From contig NZ_LRAC01000134.1 in assembly GCF_001517085.1 (NCBI RefSeq), positions 1-64,000 of the forward strand: 64,000 nucleotides of DNA. Direction: 5' to 3'. Below, piece after piece: positions 16,037-25,542 of the stretch. Position 1 is the first letter of the stretch. The number at the start of each line of letters is the position of its first letter. This DNA comes from Paenibacillus sp. DMB5. GTDB lineage: Bacteria; Bacillota; Bacilli; Paenibacillales; Paenibacillaceae. Position numbers and translations under genes: made by a program. The notes under the pieces are model-generated. The model made no database searches. It saw only the letters and a list, made by a program, of their open reading frames with translations, and was not told the DNA's origin.

Positions 16037-18436
16037 CTACGACGCTCCCTGGCGGCGGGCCAGCATCCAGTTCTCCAGCTCGCGGGGGCTGCTTTCCATG
16101 AAATACTGCTCCATCTCGGCAGTTTGTCCTAAACGGACAAAGTGACGCGAGGCAGACAGGTTTTTGGCTGCCGGTTGGGACACAAATGAGATCATTCCAC
16201 CGGTACGTTCGATAAAATCAAGCTCCTCGAACACGTCCAGCATCCGGCCCAGCATCCGTACACTCAGCGAAGACTGGCGGCTAAGCCGCAGCAGCACCTC
16301 ATGCTCAGGTACTGCTGAAGAGGCAATGGAAGCCAGCAATTTATATAATACCTTAAAATGATCGCGTGTCGGAACCTGCAGGCGGTCACGCCCGTCACGC
16401 CGGGCATGCAGCAGGGCAATGTTCTCGGCCTGAGGGAAAGCGGCAAGCAGGGCATCCAGCTGCTCCGGCGTTTCCGGCATGTCCAGCAGACACAGCAGCG
16501 ACACTTTCCCGTCTGGCTCAGCTTGTCCATGATGAAGCGCGTTAATCCCGCCTTCTTCATCATAAACCCACAGCGACATCCCCTTCAGATCGCTGAGCGG
16601 CGAGAGGCGGCTGTTCTGAAAAACAGCCGCTGCTGTAAAAGGCGTGCTGCCGCTGTAAGGCTGCAGCACCTCTTTGAGGCGGAGGGCCTGCCGTACGGCA
16701 TCTGCTGTTCCCCGGAGATCAAACAGTTGCGCCTCCGGCACGGCCAGATCCTGCAGCATCAGCTGCGGCTTGCGGGAGCCGTTCCACTCATTGACCGACA
16801 GCTCGGCAAGGACGTCAATCATAGTCCCGCCGGGCAGCAAATCAGCCAGTTCGCCTTTGCCGAAGGCTACGGCTTCGATAGTGTGCCGCCCCTGCTGCAG
16901 GACAAGCTTCAGGTGCTTGCCCTCCTGCCCCATCTTGCGGGTCTCCTTCACGGCCGCTCCGCGCACAATGAATTTGGGCAGCGGATTGGACATGCCGAAG
17001 GGCGCCAGTCTGTCCATTTCAAGTGCAGCCTGCAGCGTCAAATCGGCAATCGCGATATCTCCGTCTGCAGCGGTTACCGGGATCAGATGCTCCGGTGTAA
17101 GCACCTCTGCTGCATATTCATTCAGAGCTGCGGCAAAGGCATCCAGATTGTCGCGGTGCAGGCTCATTCCGGCAGCAGCCGGATGGCCGCCGTAATGGTC
17201 CATTAATCCGGCGCAGGAGGTAAGCGCCTCATAAATATCCAGACCCGGAATAGAGCGGGCCGAACCCTTGCACATGCCGGTCTCCGGATGGATATCAAGG
17301 ATAATGACCGGACGGTAATACCGTTCAAGCAGCTTGGAGGCGACGATCCCGACAACCCCGACATTCCAGCCCTGATCGGCCAGCACGATAATATCCGGCG
17401 GCTGTCCGTCTCCGATCTGCCGGATGAGCTTATCAGTAGCTTCACCCACAATGCGTTCAACGACCATCTGACGTTCCTTGTTAAGCAAATCTAACTCGCT
17501 GGCCAGGTGGCCGGCTTCATCACTATCTGCAGTGGTCAGCAGGGCAACCGCCCGGCCTGCATGATCGAGACGGCCGCTGGCGTTGATCCGCGGAGCTACA
17601 CCGAATGCTATATTAACTGCACTAACTGTATTCATCGTTATACCGCTGACCTCAAGCAGCGCGCGTACTCCGGGAAACGGGGATTTCCGCATGCTTGCAA
17701 GCCCTTTGCGGACCAGGCTGCGGTTCTCGCCCAGCAGCGGCATCAGATCCGCCACCGTACCGATCGCTGCAATTTCACTCCACTCCTCAGGCACCTTGCC
17801 GTCAAGCAGTGCTTCAGCAAGCTTGTAAGCCACCCCTACTCCGGCCAGCCCTTTAAACGGATAAGGACAGTCCGGCAGCTTGGGGTTAATCAAAGCAAAC
17901 GCTTCCGGCAAAAGCTCCGGCGGTTCGTGATGATCCGTCACAATAACATCAATTCCCAGCTCAGCCGCGTACGCAATCTGATGTACGGCGCTGATACCGG
18001 TATCTACTGTAATGACAAGTGAAACACCCTGCTGGACCGCCCAGTCCAGAGCATGATTATGAAGCCCGTAGCCTTCATTGGAGCGGTGCGGGATATAGAT
18101 GTCAAAGGAAGCACCCAGATGGCGCAGCAGATAGATCATCAGCGATGTGCTGGATACGCCGTCGGCATCATAATCTCCGTATACCAGAATATGTTCCTCT
18201 TCTTGCAATGCCTTTCTGATCCGCGGCACAGCCTCGGCCATTCCTTTGAGCAGGAATGGATCATGGCTGTCATCCGCCCCTCCGTCCATGAACAGCAATG
18301 CCTCGTCCGGGGCAGTAAGCCCTCTGGTCACAAGCAAGGAGGACAGGAGCGGAGAAACAGAAAGGCTCCGGGCCAATTCCCGCACTTTATCGGGATCGGC
18401 TGCCGGAGATTGCCATCTTGTTTTTGAATGAAGCAA
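16037..18436 (-). CDS. recJ: Single-stranded-DNA-specific exonuclease RecJ
   Basis: A 799-residue DHH-family 5'-3' exonuclease acting in recombination and repair. Motifs: HILVYGDYDADGVSSTSLM (motif I), VITVDTGISA, VIVTDHHEPPE (the DHH motif) and the DHHA1 motif DHYGGHPAAAGMSL around residue 415. A C-terminal extension of about 230 residues is typical of the Bacillus/Paenibacillus form. It starts 30 bases after the cation efflux gene and leads into the repeat-bearing spacer before apt. Confidence 0.96.
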   Translation of the reverse strand: MLHSKTRWQSPAADPDKVRELARSLSVSPLLSSLLVTRGLTAPDEALLFMDGGADDSHDPFLLKGMAEAVPRIRKALQEEEHILVYGDYDADGVSSTSLMIYLLRHLGASFDIYIPHRSNEGYGLHNHALDWAVQQGVSLVITVDTGISAVHQIAYAAELGIDVIVTDHHEPPELLPEAFALINPKLPDCPYPFKGLAGVGVAYKLAEALLDGKVPEEWSEIAAIGTVADLMPLLGENRSLVRKGLASMRKSPFPGVRALLEVSGITMNTVSAVNIAFGVAPRINASGRLDHAGRAVALLTTADSDEAGHLASELDLLNKERQMVVERIVGEATDKLIRQIGDGQPPDIIVLADQGWNVGVVGIVASKLLERYYRPVIILDIHPETGMCKGSARSIPGLDIYEALTSCAGLMDHYGGHPAAAGMSLHRDNLDAFAAALNEYAAEVLTPEHLIPVTAADGDIAIADLTLQAALEMDRLAPFGMSNPLPKFIVRGAAVKETRKMGQEGKHLKLVLQQGRHTIEAVAFGKGELADLLPGGTMIDVLAELSVNEWNGSRKPQLMLQDLAVPEAQLFDLRGTADAVRQALRLKEVLQPYSGSTPFTAAAVFQNSRLSPLSDLKGMSLWVYDEEGGINALHHGQAEPDGKVSLLCLLDMPETPEQLDALLAAFPQAENIALLHARRDGRDRLQVPTRDHFKVLYKLLASIASSAVPEHEVLLRLSRQSSLSVRMLGRMLDVFEELDFIERTGGMISFVSQPAAKNLSASRHFVRLGQTAEMEQYFMESSPRELENWMLARRQGAS

Positions 18437-18465
18437 TTGAGTTCACCTTTCTCTCGCCATGCGGC

Positions 18466-19428
18466 CTACTGTAGCAGTGTCGGAATATCATTGTCCGCAA
18501 GCTGGTGATTGGTTTTGTAGGGATAACCCGGATCGTACGGCACAACATCCATATGAACTTCACCGACATGGACAAAACGGTGCTGTAACAGCTTTCTGGC
18601 ACACTCCGAGATATCCTGGGCTTCCATTACCGTGATCCGCGGATTCACGCTGATTTTGATCTGAAGATTCACATACCGGCCTTGTTCTACCGCCTGGAGA
18701 TGCTCAACGCGGATGACTCCGTGTACCCGCCCGACGGTTTCAATGAAATTGGCGGCTTCCGCCGAAGGCAGCTCCTGGCTTGTTTTGCCGTAGACCGAAG
18801 CGGTAATCATGGTGTAGCCTTTACGGAGAATCAGGAAGCTTGTCAGCAGGGCTGCAACCGGGTCCATGTAGAACAGCGGGCTCCAGCCGATATATCCCCC
18901 GACCATAGACAACGTTATTCCAATTAAAGCAGCTATCGAGCTATACAGGCTGAAACGGTGGCTATCCGCATAGGCGGCATGGCTGCCGTCGCCAATTTTT
19001 TTGAAGTAACGGTATTGATACTGGAAAATGCCCTCTTTTACTATAATTGAAATAAGAACCGTAACAAGTGCAGCAGGCGGAACTGTCGATAAATGTCCTC
19101 TGGTTAAATCCCGGATGGCTGAAAAAGCGATCTGCAGTCCGGCCATCAGAATCAGCGCGGAGAAAAGCATGGTAATAATGGGTTCCTTACTGCTTTTACC
19201 TTTCCCTGTCCGGAGGGCGGATTTTGGATTCTTTGTCTGTCCTGAACGCCATGGGAGAGCTTCCGCCAGCCTTGCTGCCGCGTCCGCTCCGGAATATAAG
19301 GCATCGCCCAGCAATGCCTTGCTGCCCGTGAAATAACCGATACTGCCTTTAGCCAGAGCCAGTACAGCATCACTGACGATCCCGTTCCAGGCAACCGTCT
19401 CACTTTGCGGTGATTGTTTGTCATTCAT
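18466..19428 (-). CDS. Cation diffusion facilitator family transporter
   Basis: A 320-residue membrane protein with an N-terminal six-helix region and a cytoplasmic domain of the CDF type, exporting Zn, Fe, Mn or similar divalent ions. The metal-site motifs are recognisable: LLGDALYSGADAAARL in TM2 and HAAYADSHRFSLYSS in TM5, plus the C-terminal VIRVEHLQAVEQGRYVNLQI ferredoxin-like domain. Metal specificity cannot be assigned. It lies between secF and recJ, where Bacillus has other small genes. Confidence 0.88.
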   Translation of the reverse strand: MNDKQSPQSETVAWNGIVSDAVLALAKGSIGYFTGSKALLGDALYSGADAAARLAEALPWRSGQTKNPKSALRTGKGKSSKEPIITMLFSALILMAGLQIAFSAIRDLTRGHLSTVPPAALVTVLISIIVKEGIFQYQYRYFKKIGDGSHAAYADSHRFSLYSSIAALIGITLSMVGGYIGWSPLFYMDPVAALLTSFLILRKGYTMITASVYGKTSQELPSAEAANFIETVGRVHGVIRVEHLQAVEQGRYVNLQIKISVNPRITVMEAQDISECARKLLQHRFVHVGEVHMDVVPYDPGYPYKTNHQLADNDIPTLLQ

Positions 19429-19500
19429 AACGAGCCCTCCTTACCTGGTAGCAAGTAATCTCATGTTGCAGCATACGCCTGTCAGCCAGTTCCAAAGATT

Positions 19501-19536
19501 CCGAAAAGCCGCGTCGTCGTTGACGCGGCTTTTCGG
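19501..19536. terminator. Terminator-like perfect hairpin after secF
   Basis: CCGAAAAGCCGCGTC (19501-19515) and GACGCGGCTTTTCGG (19522-19536) form a perfect 15-bp stem with a 6-base loop directly downstream of the secF stop. The T-run is inside the stem arm rather than after it. Confidence 0.7.
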
Positions 19537-19552
19537 GCAATAAAGCTGAGAC

Positions 19553-20458
19553 TTAGGCCGGATTGTTCTTCACGGCAGGCTTCTGGCGCTTTTTGAGCAG
19601 CAGCCAGAGCGGGCTTGCGATAAAGATGGAGGAATAGGCTCCGAAGAGCAGCCCGATAACCATAGCAAGCGAGAACATTTTAATGGATTCGCCGCCCATC
19701 ACAAGCAGGAAGAACGCGGCAATAAATACCGTAAATGCTGTGTAAAGGGACCGCATAAGGGTCTGGGATATACTCTTGTTGACCAGAAGCTTAAGGTCCT
19801 CATACGTTTTCTGTTTGCCAAAGCGCAGGTTCTCACGGATCCGGTCAAAAATAACGATTGTATCATTAATGGAATAACCGATAATCGTAAGCACCGCGAC
19901 AATGAAGGTTATATCCACCTCAAGTCGGAAGATAGAGAATATTGCCACTACCATAAAGGCGTCATGGAGCAGTGCGACAATTGCCGCCAGGGCAAAGCGC
20001 CATTCAAACCGGATGCTTACATAAATAATAATCCCTAAACTGGACAGTAGGACGGAGTAAATCGCATTACGCGCAAGCTCCTTGGCCATTTCCGGGTCAA
20101 CCGTATTGATCTCATAGGAAGCCTTATCATCGAGCTTGCTGATTGCGGTCTTCAGCGCTTCACTCTGCGCATTATCAAGTTCTTCGTCATAACGGATATT
20201 TACACGCTGGTCACCGATGGTAATGCTCGGCTCATGGGCAATCCCCAGGCTGTCCAGGGCTGGCTTAAGCTCAGCCTGTGTAAGATTCTTGGACAACGAT
20301 ACATCCACGTTAGAACCCGCTCTGAAATCTACGCTGTAGTTCAGTCCCAGAAACCCGAGAAAAACTACACCCAGTACAGTAAGTACAATAGAGAAAATAA
20401 AGAAGTATTTACTCCAATGCACGAAATCCATTTCTTTATTAAAGCGCACGGATGTCAC
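19553..20458 (-). CDS. secF: Protein translocase subunit SecF
   Basis: A 301-residue RND-superfamily membrane protein that, with SecD, uses the proton gradient to aid Sec-dependent export. It has an N-terminal membrane segment, a periplasmic-type domain with LGLNYSVDFRAGSNVDV, and the five-helix C-terminal block with GYSINDTIVIFDRIRENLRF. It overlaps the secD end by 20 bases, so it is translationally linked. SecD and SecF are separate here, unlike the fused SecDF of B. subtilis. Confidence 0.97.
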   Translation of the reverse strand: MTSVRFNKEMDFVHWSKYFFIFSIVLTVLGVVFLGFLGLNYSVDFRAGSNVDVSLSKNLTQAELKPALDSLGIAHEPSITIGDQRVNIRYDEELDNAQSEALKTAISKLDDKASYEINTVDPEMAKELARNAIYSVLLSSLGIIIYVSIRFEWRFALAAIVALLHDAFMVVAIFSIFRLEVDITFIVAVLTIIGYSINDTIVIFDRIRENLRFGKQKTYEDLKLLVNKSISQTLMRSLYTAFTVFIAAFFLLVMGGESIKMFSLAMVIGLLFGAYSSIFIASPLWLLLKKRQKPAVKNNPA

Positions 20459-21692
20459 TCTCCTTTACCCCAAATTGCTTAGGTTTCTTCAGGGCGCCAG
20501 CTTTGACCAGCACCGAAAGCAGCCAGTGGGCAAAATAGAGGTTGGTTACGATACTGAGTACAATTTCTACAATCAGTATCAAGGCAAAGCCTTTAACCGC
20601 ACCGGTACCGAATGCGAACATAACAGCCGCTACGATAATGGTCGTCACGTTGGCGTCCATAACAGTCCGGAAGGAGGTTTTGTTACCCGCTTTGACAGAG
20701 GACATGATGCTCTTGCCGCTGCGCATTTCTTCTCTTATCCGTTCATTGGTAATGATATTGGCATCGACGGCCATCCCTATACCAAGGATAAACGCGGCGA
20801 TACCCGGAAGGGTCAGGGTAAAATCAGCAATGACAAATACCAGAATCAGCAGCCAGGTATGCAGAATCAGCGCGAAGCTGGCCAGAACACCGGGAAGCCG
20901 GTACATACCAATCATGAAAATCAAAATAATCAGGGAGCCCACAAGACCTGCTTTGATCGTCTGATCAAGTGACTGTTTACCAAGGGTTGCTCCGACGCTT
21001 TGCGAGTATTTCTCGGTCAGCTTCAGCGGCAGTGCGCCGAGGTTAATGGTATCAGCCAGTTCACGTGCTTCATCTAACGTATAATTTCCGGAGATCGATG
21101 CCTTGCCGTCAGTCAATACCGCTCTAACGACCGGCGGATTGCCCAACAGCTGATCATCAAGATAGATAGCTAGCGGTTGACCAAGCAGTCTCTCTGTGAT
21201 CTCCGCGAATTTTTTCTTGTCTTTAATGCTAATGCTGATCTCAGGCTGGTTCAGATTATTACGCTGAACCTCGGCAGCATTCTCAACAAAATCACTACCC
21301 ACGAGCTCAATCTTGCTGTATACACCCTCTGCATCACCTTCGGCGGCACTGCGGAATGTCAATACGGCAGGTTCTTTCATCTTCTCGCGGACTTCAGCCT
21401 CGTCGGTAACACCGGCAATCTTCAGACGAATGCGGTCAGTTCCCTCCGTTGTCACTTCCGGCTCGCTTGTGCCGAGTGCGTTAGCGCGTTTCTCCAGGCT
21501 CTTTGCGGTTTGCTGCAGCGAAGCTCTGGTCAGTTCACCGCCGGTATCCATCGGCGAAGCCTGATACAGAATCTCAAAGCCGCCTTTCAGGTCAAGACCC
21601 AGACGGACCTTGTCCAGCAGACCGGGGGTTGTAAACGCCATGACGCCGGTTAAAACGAGCACGGTAATGATAAAGCTCAACAGTCTCTTCAT
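20439..21692 (-). CDS. secD: Protein translocase subunit SecD
   Basis: A 417-residue SecD, with an N-terminal anchor (MKRLLSFIITVLVLTGVMAF), the LGLDLKGGFEILYQ motif and a large extracytoplasmic domain. A C-terminal membrane block contains GIGMAVDANIITNERIREEM. The start is placed at ATG 21692 because the longer frame from 21758 runs through a consensus promoter; AAAGGGG lies 13 bases upstream. Organised as secD-secF. Confidence 0.96.
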   Translation of the reverse strand: MKRLLSFIITVLVLTGVMAFTTPGLLDKVRLGLDLKGGFEILYQASPMDTGGELTRASLQQTAKSLEKRANALGTSEPEVTTEGTDRIRLKIAGVTDEAEVREKMKEPAVLTFRSAAEGDAEGVYSKIELVGSDFVENAAEVQRNNLNQPEISISIKDKKKFAEITERLLGQPLAIYLDDQLLGNPPVVRAVLTDGKASISGNYTLDEARELADTINLGALPLKLTEKYSQSVGATLGKQSLDQTIKAGLVGSLIILIFMIGMYRLPGVLASFALILHTWLLILVFVIADFTLTLPGIAAFILGIGMAVDANIITNERIREEMRSGKSIMSSVKAGNKTSFRTVMDANVTTIIVAAVMFAFGTGAVKGFALILIVEIVLSIVTNLYFAHWLLSVLVKAGALKKPKQFGVKESDIRAL

Positions 21693-21729
21693 GCTCTTGC
21701 TAGTTCCCCTTTCATTACTCAATATTCCT

Positions 21730-21758
21730 ATTATAGCTACGTGCGAAATCACCGTCAA
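21730..21758 (-). promoter_or_regulatory. Sigma-A promoter of secD-secF
   Basis: On the minus strand TTGACG (21758-21753) and TATAAT (21735-21730) are separated by exactly 17 bp, about 40 bases before the secD ATG. Confidence 0.85.
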
Positions 21759-21911
21759 TTGAGCGCAGAATGACGGTGCTTAGATCACACAAAGAAACGG
21801 CGGGCTGTGCTCTGGTCAGCAAGCCTTCCGTTTGGATAGGTAGTGCCTGGATATCCTCTCTTACTTTACTGCTTCCCCAGGCGGTTTGCAAAAGAAATTC
21901 ATTCCTGCAAG

Positions 21912-22163
21912 TCAGGTAATCCCCCTGTAGGCCGCGAGCATCAGGTAATTCATATACGTTGTAACTTTAAGTGAATAAATATCATTTACCAGCTTATACA
22001 GCGGAGGTTGGCCCTCCTTGTCATATTTGCTGCTAACGCACTCCCAGATATCCTTGCCAGTTACATATTCATAGCCCAGGAGCCGGAATTCCTCCGCTTT
22101 ACTAGTGCACATAGCTTCGATTACATCACTAAGCTCCTCGTACTTCCACGGTTCCGATTCCAT
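21912..22163 (-). CDS. comN: Post-transcriptional regulator ComN-like
   Basis: An 83-residue protein, MESEPWKYEELSDVIEAMCT at the N-terminus and EYVTGKDIWECV in the middle, matching the ComN/YrzD family. In B. subtilis ComN controls comE mRNA and interacts with DivIVA, and its gene lies between spoVB and secDF, exactly the position here. ATG preceded by GGGAGGTG at seven bases. Length fits the family (about 80-100). Recognition rests on size, sequence feel and synteny. Confidence 0.85.
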   Translation of the reverse strand: MESEPWKYEELSDVIEAMCTSKAEEFRLLGYEYVTGKDIWECVSSKYDKEGQPPLYKLVNDIYSLKVTTYMNYLMLAAYRGIT

Positions 22164-22379
22164 AGTGTTACACCTCCCAAGGTCTGCGCTGAAGCAGGCT
22201 ACCGGATATATATTCGACCTTACCGGCCGACTATCCTTCTTCCCGCAAAAAAGATGTCGTATCCAAAGCTTGTCATGGATGGGCCGGGGTCAAGCATATC
22301 AATATACAAGCCCCGCAGCATCAGCGGACCGGCTCACCTGCGTCTCATTTTATTTCATTTCAGGAAGAAGGAGTGTCCC

Positions 22380-23981
22380 TTGAAGAAACAGAGGAAACAG
22401 ACCTTTATACAGGGAACGATGATTCTGCTGGCTGCAGGCATTATTAACCGGATGCTGGGCTTTATACCCAGAATCGCATTGCCGCGGATTATCGGTGCTG
22501 AGGGCGTCGGCTTATACCAGCTCGGATACCCTTTTTTCATCGTGCTGATTACGGTTATTACCGGGGGATTACCGCTTGCTATTGCCAAAATGGTGGCCGA
22601 GGCGGAAGGGGAAAATCAGCCCGGACAGTCACGCCGCATTCTGCGGACCGGACTTACACTCAGCTTATCGCTCGGCCTGCTGTTTACAGTGATAGCGCTG
22701 CTTAGCGCTTCATGGGTTACCCGCTTTATTTTAACGGACAGCCGGGTATATTATACCTTTGTCAGCATGACACCGATGATTTCAATCGTGGCGGTATCCT
22801 CCATATTCCGCGGATATTTCCAGGGAAGACAGAACATGATTCCTTCTGCGCTTTCCTCGGTGCTGGAATCGGTAGTCCGGATCTTTTTCATGCTGTGGTT
22901 CTCATATCTGCTTCTGCCTAAGGGAATGGCGTATGCGGCAGCCGGTGCAATGCTGGGAGTAACGGTCGGGGAGATTGTGGGGATGCTGGCCCTGCTGGCC
23001 CAATACTATTTTATCGTAAAAAAAGATGAACAGGACAGCTCTGCACCCGATATAGCGCATGAGCCTCAATTAAATAAGCATAACCAGGCCGTGGAAAAGC
23101 CGGGCGGTTCGCTGCTCAGCCGCATGCTCGGTATTGCCGTTCCTGTCACGGCAGGCCGGCTCGTCGGTTCCTTTTCTTATCTGCTGGAGTCGATTATTAC
23201 TGCCCGCAGTCTGGCACTGGCCGGAATTGCCGCGGCGGCGGCCACTGCCCAATACGGCTCCCTCCAGGGGATGGTAATTCCGCTGCTGCTGCTGCCGGGC
23301 GTGCTTAGCTCTTCTCTGGCTGTTTCACTTGTGCCATCTCTGTCGGAAGCGGCAGCCCGCCGCGATTTGCCGGCAATCCATAAACGGATGCACCAGGCTC
23401 TTAGGCTTGCTATGGTTACAGGCGCTCCCTTTGCGGCCATTATGTATGTGCTCGCCGTACCGCTGTGCACACTGATGTACGGCAACGCGGACACCGCTCC
23501 CATGCTGAAGCTGATGGCCCCCTTCGCCCTTTTTCTGTATGTACAGGCACCGCTGCAGGCAGCCCTTCAGGCCATGGACCGGCCTGGCCGGGCACTCATC
23601 AACACACTTGCCGGAGCAGTGGTTAAGATCATGCTGATTCTCATGCTGGCCTCCCGGCCGGAGTACGGGATATACGGTGCCATTATCGCCATTATCGTTA
23701 ACAGTATTCTGGTGACGCTGCTGCATGGAGCCAGTGTCGTAAAGCTGATCCAATTCTCAATCCGGATCACCGACCCTCTAAAAACAGCTACAGCCATGAT
23801 AATCATGGCTGCCGGGACCTCCTATGTGTATACTTCCGTACCGCTCTCCGGCACCATGTGGCTGCAGTTTCTGTTCGCCTCTGCATGCGGTATGGCTCTG
23901 TATCTGGGCATCTGCCTGCTGTCCGGCCTGATCTCTGTCCGGGATCTGGACCGGGTGCCTTTTTTCAGAAGGCGGCGCTAG
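22380..23981 (+). CDS. spoVB: Stage V sporulation protein B / MATE-like lipid flippase family
   Basis: A polytopic protein of 533 residues in the polysaccharide-biosynthesis/MurJ-like MOP superfamily. SpoVB is needed for spore cortex formation, probably by flipping a lipid-linked precursor. The start is TTG 22380, six bases after AAGGAG (MKKQRKQTFIQGTMILLAAG); the open frame extends upstream to 22008 but those residues overlap comN and are not protein-like. Hallmarks: INRMLGFIPRIALPRIIGAEGVGLYQLGYP and FRGYFQGRQNMIPSALSSVLES. Synteny with comN-secDF supports SpoVB over a paralogue. Confidence 0.9.
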   Translation: MKKQRKQTFIQGTMILLAAGIINRMLGFIPRIALPRIIGAEGVGLYQLGYPFFIVLITVITGGLPLAIAKMVAEAEGENQPGQSRRILRTGLTLSLSLGLLFTVIALLSASWVTRFILTDSRVYYTFVSMTPMISIVAVSSIFRGYFQGRQNMIPSALSSVLESVVRIFFMLWFSYLLLPKGMAYAAAGAMLGVTVGEIVGMLALLAQYYFIVKKDEQDSSAPDIAHEPQLNKHNQAVEKPGGSLLSRMLGIAVPVTAGRLVGSFSYLLESIITARSLALAGIAAAAATAQYGSLQGMVIPLLLLPGVLSSSLAVSLVPSLSEAAARRDLPAIHKRMHQALRLAMVTGAPFAAIMYVLAVPLCTLMYGNADTAPMLKLMAPFALFLYVQAPLQAALQAMDRPGRALINTLAGAVVKIMLILMLASRPEYGIYGAIIAIIVNSILVTLLHGASVVKLIQFSIRITDPLKTATAMIIMAAGTSYVYTSVPLSGTMWLQFLFASACGMALYLGICLLSGLISVRDLDRVPFFRRRR

Positions 23982-23984
23982 ACA

Positions 23985-24782
23985 TTAGCGGCTGCGCTGC
24001 CGGTCTACATAAATTTTACCGGTATGGTCGATGGAGCATAAAAATACATCACGGAAATCGGATACACCCTTCTGGCGGATCTGTGTCCGCAGCCAGAACC
24101 GGTTTTTACCGATCATCTCCAGATTATCATCCTGTACCTTTCCGTCCATAATCAGCGGAACCGGCAAGCCTTCATACCTGATTTTGCTCTTGGCGATATT
24201 TACTCCTGATGTGTTTCCTGACTTCCCGGAGCCGCCTGTGCTGCCCGAGCCGGCACCTGAACTCCGGTCCTGCTGATTCTCGGCGGTATCGCTGCTGTTG
24301 CCGGACTGGTTGGATGACGAGACATTTCTGTTTTTTTCAATCACAGTCAGCTGGCCGCTCGTCTCCAGAATCGCAAATTCCACATCAGCCGGGCTGACAA
24401 TATTCTGCCCGCGCAGCTGCAGCAGCAGATCATCCATATTATAGCGCTGCCTGCGCATCTCACTCCGGTGCAGCTTCCCGTTTGAGATCAGCACGCTTGG
24501 CCTGCCGTCAATCAGCAGCCGCAGCTTCCTGCTTTTGAGACTGAGCTGGGCTACAAGGACCTGGATTACAACCAGTGTAGCCATCGGAATTACCCCGTCT
24601 GAAATCGGGCGTTCAATGTCATCAATTACAAAGACCGCTATCTCAGCAATCATAATGGAAATGGTCAGGTCAAACACAGACAGCTTGCCGATCTCCCGTT
24701 TCCCCATAATCCGCATGCTCAGGAAAATGAAGATATACATCAGCACGGTCAGAAAGACATGACTAGTAATATGCTGGAACAT
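23985..24782 (-). CDS. yrbG: DUF421 (UPF0702) membrane protein YrbG
   Basis: A three-helix membrane protein with two small cytoplasmic DUF421 domains, 265 residues from the ATG at 24782, which has a GGGGAGCGGAGAG purine stretch upstream. Family hallmarks: MRIMGKREIGKLSVFDLTISIMI and GRPSVLISNGKLHRSEMRRQ. Between the two cytoplasmic halves is a long Gly/Ser/Asn-rich low-complexity insert (about residues 160-190), not usual for the family. Function is unknown; the place beside spoVB and yrzE matches B. subtilis yrbG. The longer frame from 24980 is not supported by a ribosome site. Confidence 0.88.
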   Translation of the reverse strand: MFQHITSHVFLTVLMYIFIFLSMRIMGKREIGKLSVFDLTISIMIAEIAVFVIDDIERPISDGVIPMATLVVIQVLVAQLSLKSRKLRLLIDGRPSVLISNGKLHRSEMRRQRYNMDDLLLQLRGQNIVSPADVEFAILETSGQLTVIEKNRNVSSSNQSGNSSDTAENQQDRSSGAGSGSTGGSGKSGNTSGVNIAKSKIRYEGLPVPLIMDGKVQDDNLEMIGKNRFWLRTQIRQKGVSDFRDVFLCSIDHTGKIYVDRQRSR

Positions 24783-25055
24783 ATTCTCTCCGCTCCCCTT
24801 TCCGTATCTCACCCTCAGCCGGTGTGCAGGGGTGGATGAATGTAACCCTATTCTGGCCTCACTGCCAAGGGAACATTCGGAAGCTGCCTTATAAATTACT
24901 GGTAAATGAACTGCCTTTGCCAAACTTGTACTATTGGGGCAAGCCCTCCCATACAATATGTAATAACTGAACAGCATCATCTAAAATGTCTTTGTATTTT
25001 TGTATGGGGCTAAATCAATGGAAGGTATACTAAAAAAATTTTAGGAGGTTCTATC

Positions 25056-25448
25056 ATGTATTTAATCCGGCGTCTGTTCTCGTGGAGAATATCCAGTCCT
25101 GTGCTTTCAGGGTTATGCCGCTCCTTTATGTGGATGCTGCTGGGGGCCATCGTCCTCTCGCTTTTGCTGTGGGGCAGCGGAATGAAGGAACAGGACCTCG
25201 CGATGTATACCTACATAGTCCACGGGATTGCCGCCGCCTTCGGGGGGTTGACCGCAGGACGGAGAGCCTCAAGTAAAGGCTGGTACCAAGGTGCGCTGAC
25301 AGGGGGATTTTACGGCGTGATTGTATTGCTGGTCGGATTTCTTGCACTGGACAGCTCGCCTGCCGGTATAGACGGCTTATGGGTGCTGGCAGCAGCGGCA
25401 ATTGGCGCACTCGGCGGTATATTTGGCGTCAATTTACAAAAATCCTAA
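25056..25448 (+). CDS. yrzE: TIGR04086-family membrane protein (YrzE-like)
   Basis: A 130-residue, four-helix membrane protein preceded by TTTTAGGAGG at a good distance. Length, helix pattern and the place between yrbG and yajC match YrzE of B. subtilis, a conserved Firmicute protein of unknown function. The motif GIAAAFGGLTAGRRASSKGWYQG between helices 2 and 3 is typical. Confidence 0.85.
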   Translation: MYLIRRLFSWRISSPVLSGLCRSFMWMLLGAIVLSLLLWGSGMKEQDLAMYTYIVHGIAAAFGGLTAGRRASSKGWYQGALTGGFYGVIVLLVGFLALDSSPAGIDGLWVLAAAAIGALGGIFGVNLQKS

Positions 25449-25542
25449 TAAATTTAATTTCGGAGAACCTGAAATCTTTTATTGAAAATATGTTACACTG
25501 GGTTCATCTGATTTGTTTTTGCTCGAGGAGGCTTTGACTATT

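Noticed and set aside
21693..21758. Longer SecD N-terminus
   Set aside because: The extra codons overlap a consensus TTGACG-17-TATAAT promoter, so the start must be downstream.
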